Assembly (NCBI GenBank): GCA_002894685.1
Contig: NCRC01000002.1
Coordinates: 1 to 64,000, forward strand
Direction of reading: 5' to 3'
Origin: Salinivenus lutea
GTDB lineage: Bacteria > Bacteroidota > Rhodothermia > Rhodothermales > Salinibacteraceae
Length of the DNA stretch: 64,000 bases
Position 1 is the stretch's first letter, and every line of letters starts with the position of its first letter. Shown here piece after piece: positions 25,913 to 35,334 of this stretch. The translations under genes were made by a program, and so were the position numbers. A model generated the notes under the pieces. That model searched no databases. It saw nothing but the letters and a program-made list of their open reading frames with translations, and had not been told where the DNA came from.

Positions 25913-28900
25913 TTATCGCACGATAGTGATCTTCTGGGTCTGGGTCTTGCCGCCCACTCTCAGCCGCCCGAAGTAGACCCCACTGGAGAGTCCCCGTCCG
26001 CTGAACTTCACCGTGTGACGCCCAGCCTCCTTTCGGCCCCGGGCCAGCGTCTTGACCTTCCGGCCGAGGATGTCGTAGACCTGGAGGCTGACTTTCCCAG
26101 CCTCCGGCAAAGCATACTCGATGGTTCCTTGCTTTGTGACCGGGTTTGGGTAGGAGGCAAGTCGCACCTCCTCTGGGAGGACTGCCTCCCGCTGGCTGTC
26201 AACGTAATTGGAGGTTCCAATTGCAACCTTTAGCTTCTGTCGCTCCGTGCTCGACTGGAGCTCGATTGGGGCGTCCTCCCGTAGGTTATAGCTTCGCCCG
26301 GTTGAGGGGACGATCAGCGCCACCGAACGGCCCTCTACGGCCTCTAGGTCATTGGCCCTCAGCAGCGAGGCCCCTTCCACCCGGCGCCTGAGCTGGAGCG
26401 AGAAGACCGCTCCCTGCCCACTGGCCGCCCGCCGCTCTGCCATCAGGAGAGGCTCCTCGGACGTCTCCTCGTCAGGCGATCCCTCCTCAGACGATGCTCC
26501 CTCAGGCGGCTCCTCTCCAGACGGCTCCACCCTCCCGGTCTTCGCGCCCTCAATTCGCAGGCTGAGCGCCTCCAGCTGGCCGGGAGGGGCAAGGAGACGT
26601 TTTTCGCCGGCAGGCCTATCGGCAAGCCCTAGCCGTACTGTGGAGGCCAGATGATCAGCCTTCCCGTCGGTCCCCGGTTGGCGCACAGAAAGCCGAAGGA
26701 GCGGCTTCCCATCTATCAGGGCGGTCCTGTTCGAAGTGCTGCTCGTGTTGCTGCTTGAGGGCCTACTCTCAGTATCATCCGCGGGCGGATACGGGACCAC
26801 AATTGAGTCCCGGGCGCTCCGCTCATTGCGCACGTAGTAGGCTTGGCCGCTCGTAGCAGACCTGAATGTTGAACTCGTGTCGTTGAACGCTCCCTCAAAG
26901 GGCCAGAGAGGCGAGAGGCCTCCCCCATTGGCCTTGACAACCCGGTCCCAGGACACGTCCTCCTCAAACGGATTGGCGACGATCGTCCACCCGCCGGGAT
27001 TGACCGGAATGACCGCCGCCGTATCCGACCGAAGAGGTGCTGCCTCGATGCTATCCTCGATCGTCCACGCTTCCCGGCTGGTAAGCCAGAAGCCTCGCCC
27101 TTCTCGGAGCCGGAACGTCTCCGACCCGTCAAACTGGACGAAGCTCGACCCGTCGTCCCAATAGGCCTGCCACTCCGACCCGGCCTCCCCGCGTATCGCC
27201 CCCGATAAGGGCCGGCTTGGGGTTCCCGGGAGTGCCACCAGACGATAATCCCCCGGCCCCGCCGCCTCCCCGAAGGACCGGCTCACGGACGCCTCCACCT
27301 TATCCGGGTAGGCAAAGAGCGGCTCCGTCTCGCTTCCGAACGCGAATTCGCTAAAGCCGGACACGGTTGCCACCAGTTGGTCGGACCCTTCATCGTAGAT
27401 GGTCTCCAGCGCCGAAAACGAGCCGCTTCCCGGCACGTCACGGGTGTAGATCGTCACCTCGTTCGGGTCGGATGCACCGTCAAGCTCTCCAGCATCGAAT
27501 CGGATCTCAGTTTCCTCCCCCACCGAAAGATCTCCACTGATCGACACTTCGACCCGGTACTCGCTGGCGTTCCCCTCAATGCCGGTCGTCGTGGGCGGGG
27601 GATCCTCAAACCGGCTCACCGTAACGTCTCCGCTCCCGCTCGTGGCGGAGGAGAAAGCCACCGACGTTCCCGTCTCTCCAAACTCAACCGTCGAGCCTGC
27701 GTCGCTGGCGGCATCGACCGACTCGGTGGCCGTGACGGAGGGGTCCTGTACCTCAATCGTCACGGTCGCCCGGTCTGTCTCGTCTCCCCGAACCGCTTCG
27801 TAGTCAAACTCGTCGGTGCCGGAGAACCCCTCATCCGGGACGTACTCGAAGGACCCGTCCTCATCGAGCGTCAGGCTCCCCTCCGACGGGTCAGATACGG
27901 CTTGAGCCGTGAGCGACGAGCCGTCGTCGTTGCCCAAAACGCCGGGGGCTTCTACCGCCAGTGTCGTTCCGCCCCCCACCGCGTAGGTGTCCGGCTCGGC
28001 CGCAAGGGAGCGCTCCCGGATCGACACCTCCAGACTTTCGGCACGCAAACCGAGAGGGGTGCCTTCTGAGTCCTGGGCCGTGATCTCACGGACGTTGAAG
28101 GGAAGGTCGGTCTCGCCCGGAGCGCTGTTGGGAACCCGCATCTGAACCTGTGCCACCACCCCGTTGCCACTGACTCCTCCGTCTCCAGACTTCCGGCTTA
28201 CCCCAATCCCGATCTGCCCCGCCACGCTGTCCACGTTGGACTGGTAAACCACGTCCGTCCCTAGAAACGGCCCGGCCTCGTCTCCGACCACCGACACTCG
28301 GTCCGCATCGTACCCGAGCGTGAAACTCGCCCCAAAGAGGTCGTCCGCCTCCACCGATTCGGTCCCCACCTCCACCTCGACCGAGAAGACGCTGTCGCGG
28401 GGCACCTCCGAGGGTCCGGTCGGGCGGATCGGGGGCCCTTGCTTTTTAAGGGTTATGCCCCCCCTCTCCTCCCTGAGCGGGAGCGGGCTCTCCTCCGGGT
28501 CACTGGCGGTGGCCTCCCGCACCTCCAGGGGCAGCTCTGTTCCCGGCGGCACCGTCTCCGCGACGGCAAACTCTACCTGAGCCACTGTCCCGCTGCCGCT
28601 TACCCCTCCATCTCCGGACTTCCGGGTCACCCCGATGCTCACCTCCCCGGCCTCCTCGTCGGTGTCGGACTGGTAGACCACATCGGACCCCAGAAAAGGC
28701 CCGGCCTCGTCTCCGACCACCGACACGCGCTCCGGGTCGTACCCGAGCGCGAAGCCAGTCCCGAATACGTCTTCGGCCGGGACGGAGTCTGAGCCAATGG
28801 TCACATCTACCCGGAACGTGTCTCGCGGAGTCACCGGGCCGACCACTGCCGGCCGGATCGGCGGGGCCGGCTGCACCTCCACCTCAAGGTCTTGAGCCTG

Positions 28901-29428
28901 AACGCCGATGCTATCCCCGGAGGGACTGGTGAGCCTCACGTCTCGGAGGGAAAAAGAAAGCGGGGTCTCTCCCGCGGCGGTGTCCGGCACGGCCACTTCA
29001 ATCCGAGCCACGACCCCGCTGCCATCGATTCCTCCATCCCCAGACTTCCGGCTGACCCCGATGCCGACCTCGCCGCCCCCCTCGTCGATGTCGGACTGGT
29101 AGACCACATCGGGCCCCAGAAAAGGCCCGACTTCGTCCCCGACCACCGACACGCGCTCCGGGTCGTACCCGAGCGCGAAGCTGGCCCCGAAGAGGTCCTC
29201 CACCGATGCCGAGTCGGTCCCCACCGTCACTTCAACCTGAAACGTGGTCCCCGCCGCCTGCTCGGGACCGGCCGCCGGGCGAAGCGGTACCTGTGCCTCC
29301 GCCACCGGGCCGGCTAGGCCGACCAGACTGAGGAGGAAACTCGTGACTGCTGCAAGAAAAAGCCCCGGGACAGCGATTCTAGGGCCGAAGTCGCCGAGCG
29401 CACTTGTGATAAGAGAAGGTAAGTACAC
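25913..29428 (-). CDS. Secreted protein with three cohesin domains, a VCBS/cadherin-like domain and a T9SS sorting tail
   Basis: 1,171 residues from a GTG at 29428, which places a signal peptide (PGLFLAAVTSFLLSLVGLAG) at the start. A longer frame to 29608 lacks sense. Three cohesin-like repeats (about 61-186, 203-325, 346-471) share FALGYDPERVSVVGDEAGPF and SRKSGDGG motifs. A tandem-type beta domain follows (PGVLGNDDGS, DGSFEYVPDEGFSGTDEFDY). The C-terminal 80 residues are a Por/T9SS type A domain (LASYPNPVTKQGTIEYALPE, VYDILGRKVKTL, LSSGVYFGRL). The upstream neighbour encodes dockerin motifs, so the pair may assemble outside the cell. The linker at 990-1010 is rich in Glu/Ser/Pro. No catalytic domain is seen. 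Confidence 0.85.
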   Translation of the reverse strand: MYLPSLITSALGDFGPRIAVPGLFLAAVTSFLLSLVGLAGPVAEAQVPLRPAAGPEQAAGTTFQVEVTVGTDSASVEDLFGASFALGYDPERVSVVGDEVGPFLGPDVVYQSDIDEGGGEVGIGVSRKSGDGGIDGSGVVARIEVAVPDTAAGETPLSFSLRDVRLTSPSGDSIGVQAQDLEVEVQPAPPIRPAVVGPVTPRDTFRVDVTIGSDSVPAEDVFGTGFALGYDPERVSVVGDEAGPFLGSDVVYQSDTDEEAGEVSIGVTRKSGDGGVSGSGTVAQVEFAVAETVPPGTELPLEVREATASDPEESPLPLREERGGITLKKQGPPIRPTGPSEVPRDSVFSVEVEVGTESVEADDLFGASFTLGYDADRVSVVGDEAGPFLGTDVVYQSNVDSVAGQIGIGVSRKSGDGGVSGNGVVAQVQMRVPNSAPGETDLPFNVREITAQDSEGTPLGLRAESLEVSIRERSLAAEPDTYAVGGGTTLAVEAPGVLGNDDGSSLTAQAVSDPSEGSLTLDEDGSFEYVPDEGFSGTDEFDYEAVRGDETDRATVTIEVQDPSVTATESVDAASDAGSTVEFGETGTSVAFSSATSGSGDVTVSRFEDPPPTTTGIEGNASEYRVEVSISGDLSVGEETEIRFDAGELDGASDPNEVTIYTRDVPGSGSFSALETIYDEGSDQLVATVSGFSEFAFGSETEPLFAYPDKVEASVSRSFGEAAGPGDYRLVALPGTPSRPLSGAIRGEAGSEWQAYWDDGSSFVQFDGSETFRLREGRGFWLTSREAWTIEDSIEAAPLRSDTAAVIPVNPGGWTIVANPFEEDVSWDRVVKANGGGLSPLWPFEGAFNDTSSTFRSATSGQAYYVRNERSARDSIVVPYPPADDTESRPSSSNTSSTSNRTALIDGKPLLRLSVRQPGTDGKADHLASTVRLGLADRPAGEKRLLAPPGQLEALSLRIEGAKTGRVEPSGEEPPEGASSEEGSPDEETSEEPLLMAERRAASGQGAVFSLQLRRRVEGASLLRANDLEAVEGRSVALIVPSTGRSYNLREDAPIELQSSTERQKLKVAIGTSNYVDSQREAVLPEEVRLASYPNPVTKQGTIEYALPEAGKVSLQVYDILGRKVKTLARGRKEAGRHTVKFSGRGLSSGVYFGRLRVGGKTQTQKITIVR
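28016..29248 (-). repeat. Three tandem cohesin-coding repeats
   Basis: The minus-strand gene has three successive copies of a roughly 380-base unit (about 29248-28871, 28822-28450, 28393-28016). Long near-identical stretches encode the FGASFALGYD and VVGDEAGPFLG strands. High similarity at the DNA level suggests recent duplication or gene conversion within the gene. Confidence 0.7.
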
Positions 29429-29529
29429 GGCAGAAGTGAACGTTGGCGCGAGAAGACGAGGCGAGGTGGCACCGCCGGGCTTTTGAGCCGCCCGGCAGCG
29501 GTCGGAGGCAGGAGGGCACCGGAAGATAC

Positions 29530-32500
29530 TCAGCGCACAACCGTGAAACGCTTTGTCTTCGTCGTGCCGCCAGCGTCCAGCCGGTAGAAGTACGTTCCGG
29601 AGGACCACCCGGACGCGTTGATTTCCACCTGCTTCTGCCCGGCCTGCTGCTCCCGGTTGACGAGGACGGCGACCTCACGGCCAAGCACATCGTAGACCGA
29701 GAGCCGCACCTGACCGGACTCCGGCAGCGCGTAGCGGAGGGTCGCCGCCTGCCGCACCGGATTCGGCGCCGGGGCCTCCAGGCTCACCTCCTCCGGCAGC
29801 GACTCCAGGCCCCTGCCGGTCGCCAGCGAGAGCCGCTCCCCGTTCTCGGTGCTGGCCTGCGCGCTGCGGAGACTAATTTCTGGCCGGGGTTCTTCGGTGC
29901 GTACCTTGACACGCGCCACCGGTCCGTCGGCCTTCGGGGCAGCCCGTCCCTTGTGGCTCACGCCGAGGCCGAGCGTGCCGCTCTCCTCGTCGGTGTCAAA
30001 CTGAAGGAGCGGATCTTCTCCCATCCGCGCTCCGGCCTCAACCGTCTCGACCGACACGACCGCCGGATCGAACGCGAGCTCCATTGCCGCCCCCGTGAGC
30101 GCCTCAACCTTTCGGGCGTGGATCTCAACCCAGAACGTTGAACCAGACGCCTCGTCGCGGCGAAGCGCAATTTTCCCGCTGGATTCGCTCTGAGCGGTGG
30201 CCAGAACTGCGGGGGAGGCTGTTTTGCTCCGGGTCTCCCCCCAGTTAAGCCCAAGGCACAGCACGTCTTCCTGGTCCACTGTGCCGTCGCCGTTTGCGTC
30301 CGCGTAAGTAGCGGCCTCCTCCGGCCACGGGCTCCCGCTTTGCCCCGACCAGGCACAGCCAGTCTCTTCACGGGCCGGCCCGCTGCTCCCCCAGTAGGTG
30401 CCCAGGGGGAGCACGTCAGCCTGATCAACCGTGCCATCATTGTCGGTGTCTCCCGCCCACACGGTCACCGAGTCCGGCGCCGCCGCCAGGGCAAACTCTC
30501 CGGACGGTTCGGCGGTGGCGACCAGCTCCCCCGCCTCCTGGTCGTAGGTGGTCTCTAGGCCGGAAAACACACCCTCCCCCGGAGCCTCTCGGCGGTAAAT
30601 GACCACAGAACTTGTGTCTCCAACGTTGATCCCACTAACATCAACCTGAACCTCCGTCCCATCGCCAAAGCTAACACCGGGTCCGGCGTCCACAACGTAG
30701 CGGGCCAGCACGTCGTCTCCCCCGAGCGCGACAGAGTTGGACGGCGGGGTGAGATACTTCTGAATGGAAACGTTGTCTTCTCCACTGATGCTGGATATGT
30801 CGATGCCGAATCCTACGTCACGGAAGTCCTGCTCTCCGTTCGAGTCGACTGGCCGGATGGCAGTCGCAATTGGAACGTTCACCTCATACCTGTAAACACG
30901 ACTGGAGAGTTGGGCGTCGTTGTTGTCTCGAGTTTGCGGAGATACCACGTCGGGACGATCATTTCCCGTGAAGTCCCCCGCCGCAATCCCCCCGTAGATA
31001 GATGAGAAGCCGCCCAGCCCCGCGTCCTGGTTTGGCGCGCGGAAGACGGCTGTTGGATCACTTGCAGACGGACCTCCCGGCCGGTACAAGATTGCGTTCG
31101 TGCCAATCCCAGACCCTTGCATCAATGCGTCAGATTCCCCAAACAGCGATATGGACTCCAGGGGGCCTCTAACATTGTTGGCGAGAGCGTCTCCGTCCCC
31201 AAATATGTTGCTCCCAACACCCGTTTCGACCGGAATCCTTAGTCGCTGATCGATTTCGTTATCGACGTTTGGCCCCCCCTCAAAGATTGAGATGTAGGCA
31301 TTCCTCGGGTCGGTGTTCGAACTGACAAAGCGGGGCCGCACGGCGATGTCTCCGTGCCCGTCCCCATTAAAGTCTCCCCCTGCTAGGCCTTGGGAGAATC
31401 CATAAATGTTGCTCGAAAGAAATGCTGGCCGCAGCGTCAGGTCCGGACTTGAGAAGGACGGGTCTTCGCCCCCGAAGTACACGTCCGCCCGCCCCGTGGC
31501 ATTCTCGTTGTCGGAAAAGGAAGGCCGCCCCACGACAAAATCATCAATCCCGTCCCCGTTTATGTCTCCGGGCGCTGCCAGGGTCTCTCCCGCGGAGGAA
31601 GAGCCATCATATTGAATCGTTGCGCCCGGCGTGCTCGGGAGCGGCGACCCGCCGAAGAAGACAGCCAGGCTGTCCGGACCGCCAAAATTAGATGCTATCA
31701 AGTCGTCGGCCCCGTTGTCGTTGACGTCGCCGATCACATCCAAGTCGTAGAGCCCTGAAATTTCGAGGTCGGACGCACTGATCGTGTGGTCTACCTGCCC
31801 ATCGGCCCCCTCCCCGCCGAGAATGATATCAATCTTGGTGCCCGCGTTGTAGTCGGCGGCAATGTCGGCGGTGCCGTCTCCGTCGAAGTCTCCGCTGGTG
31901 ATGGAGAGGTAATTCTCACCGGTCGGGGCCTCAATCGTCAGGTCCGGGGTCTGGCTGATCGAAGCCCCCCCGTAGAAGACCTCGACCTGCCCAAGGTCAA
32001 ACCGCACCAGCGCAAAGTCCTCAGTGCCATCTCCGTTGAAGTCTCCAATCTCCTGGGCCGACAGAATTCGGTCAAAGAAGCGGCCCTCCGGGTACGACAC
32101 GTCTGCGGGCGACAGAGCTGTGCGGGTGCTGTCAACCGAAAAGAAGCGCCGCCCGACCGTCTCATCCGGGTCGTCACTTAGGCTCAGTCCCACGTCGGGC
32201 CGCCCGTTTCCGGTCACATCCCCGAGTCCGCCCTGCGGAAGGAAGTCTACTCCTCCGAAGACGTCTTCTCCGTATGGGATTTCGGTATCGAAAGTCAGGC
32301 CGTCGGCGAGATCGTCCGGGCCGTAGGAGATATAGCGGATGCCCGGGTCCACGCTCTCGTCGAAGGTGTAAAAGTCGTGGTTTCCGTCTCCGTCAAGGTC
32401 GCCGACCGGCACCGCATCGTCCTTCTCAAGAGAGTCGGGCGTCTCGATGTACGTACCGTTCGTCGTGTCTCGCCTGAACACGTACTTTTTCGAATCAAAC

Positions 32501-34209
32501 CGCCTGGCGGTGGCAAAAATTTCTCGTGTCCCGCTGCCCGTGATGTCAATCAGGGAGAGCAGATTTCGCTGGGCATCTCTCTGTAGCTCTTCGACCACGA
32601 AGCTTTGTACTTGAGTCAAGGATCGTCCGGTTTGACTTGTAATTTGAATGTCGTCCACCTGTTGCTCAGCAGAAGATCCTGCCCCGGTTCCACTGGACTG
32701 GTACCGAAAGGCAACGTAGACTTCGTTGGCCTGAAATTGGTCATCTGAAAGGTCAATCTCTCCGGATGAGACGTAATTCCCTTCTCCAGGCGAGAAGTTC
32801 TCAACACGATCAGTAATGTCGGTCCACGCGAAATTTTCCGGATTGCCCGACCCATCGTATTCGGTTGACACTTTCACTTGGAGCGACTGATCGACCCCAT
32901 TATCATCGAAGCGTTTCGCGTTGCGAAACGTGAGCGTTTCTGCCTCAGAGACGTTGAAGTTGAGGCCCGGGGTAATGAGCCAGCTATTCGAGGCCTCAGA
33001 CCCTCCGAAAGCATTCGCCACAGCAGAATTATTCCCTTCAACAGAATTCCTAATTCCCCATCCGCTTCCATCGGTGACGTTGTACACCGTCATCGGGACC
33101 ACCTGACCATCCTCGAAGTCTTTGAGGAAGATCTCGTATTGCCCCTCTTCGATGTCAAATATCCGAGCCCTGACAGAAGGACTCTCTCCCCCAAGACGCA
33201 CAATCGATCCCTGCCCGTCTCCATCCAGATCTGCTACGTTGTAGGTAAACCCAAACTTGCTGCTGGCAGGCTGATAGGTGTTGACCGTCACGGCGCCCAG
33301 TGAATCCGCTCCGTACAGAACGCTAAATTTTCCCTCTGAAGCAAAACTGTCGAAGAGAAGTGCGTCGCTAGTTCCGTCACCATCCAAGTCCGTAAATCCG
33401 ACCACCCCGTTTCCGCGGAACGAAGACGGCGAGAATTCTAGTGAAAGCGTCTCTCCCGAGTCCACATACCCGTCCTCGGATCCCGTCCAGATACGTGCAG
33501 TGTTGTCCTCAATCTCTACCGCGTCGTCGTACCCATCCCCGTTAAGGTCACCCACCGGGCGCAGCTGCGCGTACACGAATTGATCTTCCGTTTTAGAGGG
33601 CATTCCACCATAGAAGAGCGCCGTCTTGCCCGTCGCATCTTCGAGTTCTTCCGGGGTGCGCTCATCTCGGGCGCTGGCCGTGGCGTAGATATAATCGTTT
33701 ACCCCATCTCCATTCACATCTCCCGCAAACTGGGGCGTACCCGTCAGGTCAAAATTGAGTGAGGGTCTGGGATTTTCGTTAAGTACCCATGATTGATCCG
33801 ATTTAATCTCAGGAAAGCCTCCGATGCTTTTTGGCGCCGGGGCTTGCCAAGTCTCCACTCTGTCGCCTCCGGCCTGCAGGCGCTCTCGCTGCCGCTCAAT
33901 CTGCTTAAGCACCGGTCCAGGCACCCGCTCCTTCACTGAAGGTGGAATGGGCGCCTCAGGGTTCTCCAGGTAGTACGTAAGCCCTTTTGCTCCCTGTCCG
34001 GCAGGCACGTGCTGCTCTGATGCAGGCGCTTGCCCGCCGCCTGAGCCTGTCTGCTGGGCCCGGGCCGTCGTCATGCCGAACACCCACACCCCGAGGACCA
34101 GAAGGAGGGGCCCAATCGCGCACCAGGCGTTCCGGGCCGGACGCACATCAGGAAGATCTGCAGGAGATTGATTTGCTGGTTCGGAGAAGAAAGAACTCAC
34201 TGTGTACAT
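29530..34209 (-). CDS. Secreted FG-GAP propeller protein with dockerin pair, cohesin and T9SS sorting tail
   Basis: 1,559 residues from an ATG at 34209; the longer frame uses a TTG at 34227. The signal segment is AIGPLLLVLGVWVFGMTTAR. Many FG-GAP repeats (FAGDVNGDGVNDYI, PVGDLNGDGYDD, GDFDGDGTADIA, GDINGDGIDDFV) form one or two propellers. Between them, about 365-515, lies a jelly-roll-like insert (WLITPGLNFNVSEAETLTF). Near 1300-1375 two dockerin F-hand loops occur (DTDNDGTVDQADVL, DANGDGTVDQEDVL), then a cohesin-like domain (GAAMELAFDPAVVSVETVEA), then a T9SS type A tail (APNPVRQAATLRYALPESG, VYDVLGREV). Acidic DxDxDG loops suggest calcium binding. It is probably an integrin-like surface adhesin. 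It stands 101 bases before the three-cohesin gene and is likely co-expressed. Confidence 0.88.
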   Translation of the reverse strand: MYTVSSFFSEPANQSPADLPDVRPARNAWCAIGPLLLVLGVWVFGMTTARAQQTGSGGGQAPASEQHVPAGQGAKGLTYYLENPEAPIPPSVKERVPGPVLKQIERQRERLQAGGDRVETWQAPAPKSIGGFPEIKSDQSWVLNENPRPSLNFDLTGTPQFAGDVNGDGVNDYIYATASARDERTPEELEDATGKTALFYGGMPSKTEDQFVYAQLRPVGDLNGDGYDDAVEIEDNTARIWTGSEDGYVDSGETLSLEFSPSSFRGNGVVGFTDLDGDGTSDALLFDSFASEGKFSVLYGADSLGAVTVNTYQPASSKFGFTYNVADLDGDGQGSIVRLGGESPSVRARIFDIEEGQYEIFLKDFEDGQVVPMTVYNVTDGSGWGIRNSVEGNNSAVANAFGGSEASNSWLITPGLNFNVSEAETLTFRNAKRFDDNGVDQSLQVKVSTEYDGSGNPENFAWTDITDRVENFSPGEGNYVSSGEIDLSDDQFQANEVYVAFRYQSSGTGAGSSAEQQVDDIQITSQTGRSLTQVQSFVVEELQRDAQRNLLSLIDITGSGTREIFATARRFDSKKYVFRRDTTNGTYIETPDSLEKDDAVPVGDLDGDGNHDFYTFDESVDPGIRYISYGPDDLADGLTFDTEIPYGEDVFGGVDFLPQGGLGDVTGNGRPDVGLSLSDDPDETVGRRFFSVDSTRTALSPADVSYPEGRFFDRILSAQEIGDFNGDGTEDFALVRFDLGQVEVFYGGASISQTPDLTIEAPTGENYLSITSGDFDGDGTADIAADYNAGTKIDIILGGEGADGQVDHTISASDLEISGLYDLDVIGDVNDNGADDLIASNFGGPDSLAVFFGGSPLPSTPGATIQYDGSSSAGETLAAPGDINGDGIDDFVVGRPSFSDNENATGRADVYFGGEDPSFSSPDLTLRPAFLSSNIYGFSQGLAGGDFNGDGHGDIAVRPRFVSSNTDPRNAYISIFEGGPNVDNEIDQRLRIPVETGVGSNIFGDGDALANNVRGPLESISLFGESDALMQGSGIGTNAILYRPGGPSASDPTAVFRAPNQDAGLGGFSSIYGGIAAGDFTGNDRPDVVSPQTRDNNDAQLSSRVYRYEVNVPIATAIRPVDSNGEQDFRDVGFGIDISSISGEDNVSIQKYLTPPSNSVALGGDDVLARYVVDAGPGVSFGDGTEVQVDVSGINVGDTSSVVIYRREAPGEGVFSGLETTYDQEAGELVATAEPSGEFALAAAPDSVTVWAGDTDNDGTVDQADVLPLGTYWGSSGPAREETGCAWSGQSGSPWPEEAATYADANGDGTVDQEDVLCLGLNWGETRSKTASPAVLATAQSESSGKIALRRDEASGSTFWVEIHARKVEALTGAAMELAFDPAVVSVETVEAGARMGEDPLLQFDTDEESGTLGLGVSHKGRAAPKADGPVARVKVRTEEPRPEISLRSAQASTENGERLSLATGRGLESLPEEVSLEAPAPNPVRQAATLRYALPESGQVRLSVYDVLGREVAVLVNREQQAGQKQVEINASGWSSGTYFYRLDAGGTTKTKRFTVVR

Positions 34210-34490
34210 GAGAAGACTCGCCTTCAAAACGGTTGTGATGAAGACCTCCGGGCTTGTGTAGCCTCACGGGTTGCCCGCAGAGAGAAGCTTGGCCTCCCGT
34301 GCATTCTACGTGGGCGCTATCAGTTTTCAGCAACACGATATGAGAGGTGCTGAGTATCTGTTTTTGGTTCCTTCCACTAGTCCATCGCTGCTGAGCATTT
34401 TCTTTCTGACCGAATAAAGAAACATCAAAGAGATGAGTCGATCACCATCAGTTTCAGTACTCCCATGGAGTATCTCCTTCGATCCCCCCG

Positions 34491-34742
34491 TCAGTTTCCA
34501 GAAGTGAAGGTCCGCCCTCGCGACCGCCCATCGACAGTCCAGTTCTGGATCTTTTCTCCGTACCGTCGGAGGTCCTCGGGACCGGGCACTGCCTCCAGCA
34601 CGCCGCGCTGGGCCAGCGAGTCGGCCACCCGATCATAGCCCCCGTCGGTTTCGACCGACCGCGGCCGCAGATCATAGCCAAGCATGGAAATCACCCTGGG
34701 CCGCCAATCATTTTCGCCGGGCCTCCGTCCATCCTGCCCCAC
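34491..34742 (-). pseudogene. C-terminal fragment of the FG-GAP/Lon-like family, joined to a VapC remnant
   Basis: The minus-strand frame encodes RPRVISMLGYDLRPRSVETD and VPGPEDLRRYGEKIQNW. This is a clear copy of the last 65 residues of the protein at 1300-3726 (PRILMHLGPDLRPI, PGPEALQRLGGKIQYW). It is in the same reading frame as the VapC remnant immediately upstream (34720-35078), so two unrelated gene ends have been fused by deletion. No start codon context or upstream domains remain. Confidence 0.65.
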
Positions 34743-35078
34743 AACCTGCAGGTCTTCTGTCTGCGCCTACGCAATGATCATGTGGTCGAGCGGATCACGG
34801 TGGTGCCGCGGAAGATCGACGTACGTCCTGTACTGCAGAATTTCCGGACGTGGAATGTCGAATGCGTTTTCCTGAACCTGTTCGGTGACGATCTCGCCCA
34901 GCGGCGCTGGAAGTCGCCGTTTCCCGATGTTGATCTTGATGGCCACCTTCCAAGGGCTCGCCGTGCTCAGATATGCGTCATTGTCCAGGTCAGCGATCGC
35001 GGCTTTCGCATCCACGCTCAAGCGGTTGTCGCCGCCCGCGAATCAAAGGAAACTGTGCGGACCCAGGAGAAGCCGCAT
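34720..35078 (-). pseudogene. Decayed VapC-type PIN toxin with two in-frame nonsense codons
   Basis: From an ATG at 35078 the frame reads MRLLLGPHSFL, TGA, FAGGDNRLSVDAKAAIADLD, then SPWKVAIKINIGKRRLP, then LPRHHRDPLDHMIIA, TAG, AQTEDLQVVGQD. Family VapC proteins have LLLDTHTFLW at the start (catalytic Asp, here Gly) and HHRDPFDRLLIAQAQ near the end. The Trp codon has become TGA and a Gln codon TAG. The catalytic first Asp is lost as well. Its antitoxin partner just upstream (35101-35334) is intact. Confidence 0.8.
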
Positions 35079-35100
35079 AGAACGTTGAATTTAGGGACGG

Positions 35101-35334
35101 TTACTCCATGTATTCCTCAAAATCGTCGAGAGGCTCATCAAAGTCCTCGCTCATCCAGATCTCTCCCTCAACACTGCCGAACTGACGCTCTTTCCGTTCC
35201 GGGGACGAGCGTGGGGCGGTGAGACGCGCCAGGGGACGCCCCTCTTTCGTAATGACAACCTCTTCGCCCTTCGTCACGCGTTCCAGAAGGCGATCGAGGT
35301 CGCGTTTGACCTCGGCAACGTCAATCTGGGACAC
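35101..35334 (-). CDS. Phd/YefM-family antitoxin (now without a working toxin)
   Basis: 77 residues from a GTG at 35334; an in-frame stop a short way upstream excludes a longer start. The N-terminus VAEVKRDLDRLLERVTKGEE, then VVITKEGRPLARLTA, is the classic Phd/YefM fold, which binds its own promoter as a dimer. The acidic C-terminal tail (EDFDEPLDDFEEYME) is the toxin-binding part. It stands 22 bases before the VapC remnant, the normal order for phd-vapC. With the toxin dead it may persist as an orphan antitoxin. Confidence 0.8.
   Translation of the reverse strand: MSQIDVAEVKRDLDRLLERVTKGEEVVITKEGRPLARLTAPRSSPERKERQFGSVEGEIWMSEDFDEPLDDFEEYME

Noticed and set aside
29429-29529. GCCGGGC/GCCCGGC hairpin between the two T9SS genes as a terminator
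   Set aside because: The stem is good but no T-run follows on the minus strand, so an intrinsic terminator is not supported.
34720-35078. TGA read as tryptophan (recoding) because two broken genes have TGA at conserved Trp
   Set aside because: Intact genes in the window use TGA as a normal stop and TGG for Trp; the VapC copy also has a TAG and a lost catalytic Asp, so it is simple decay.
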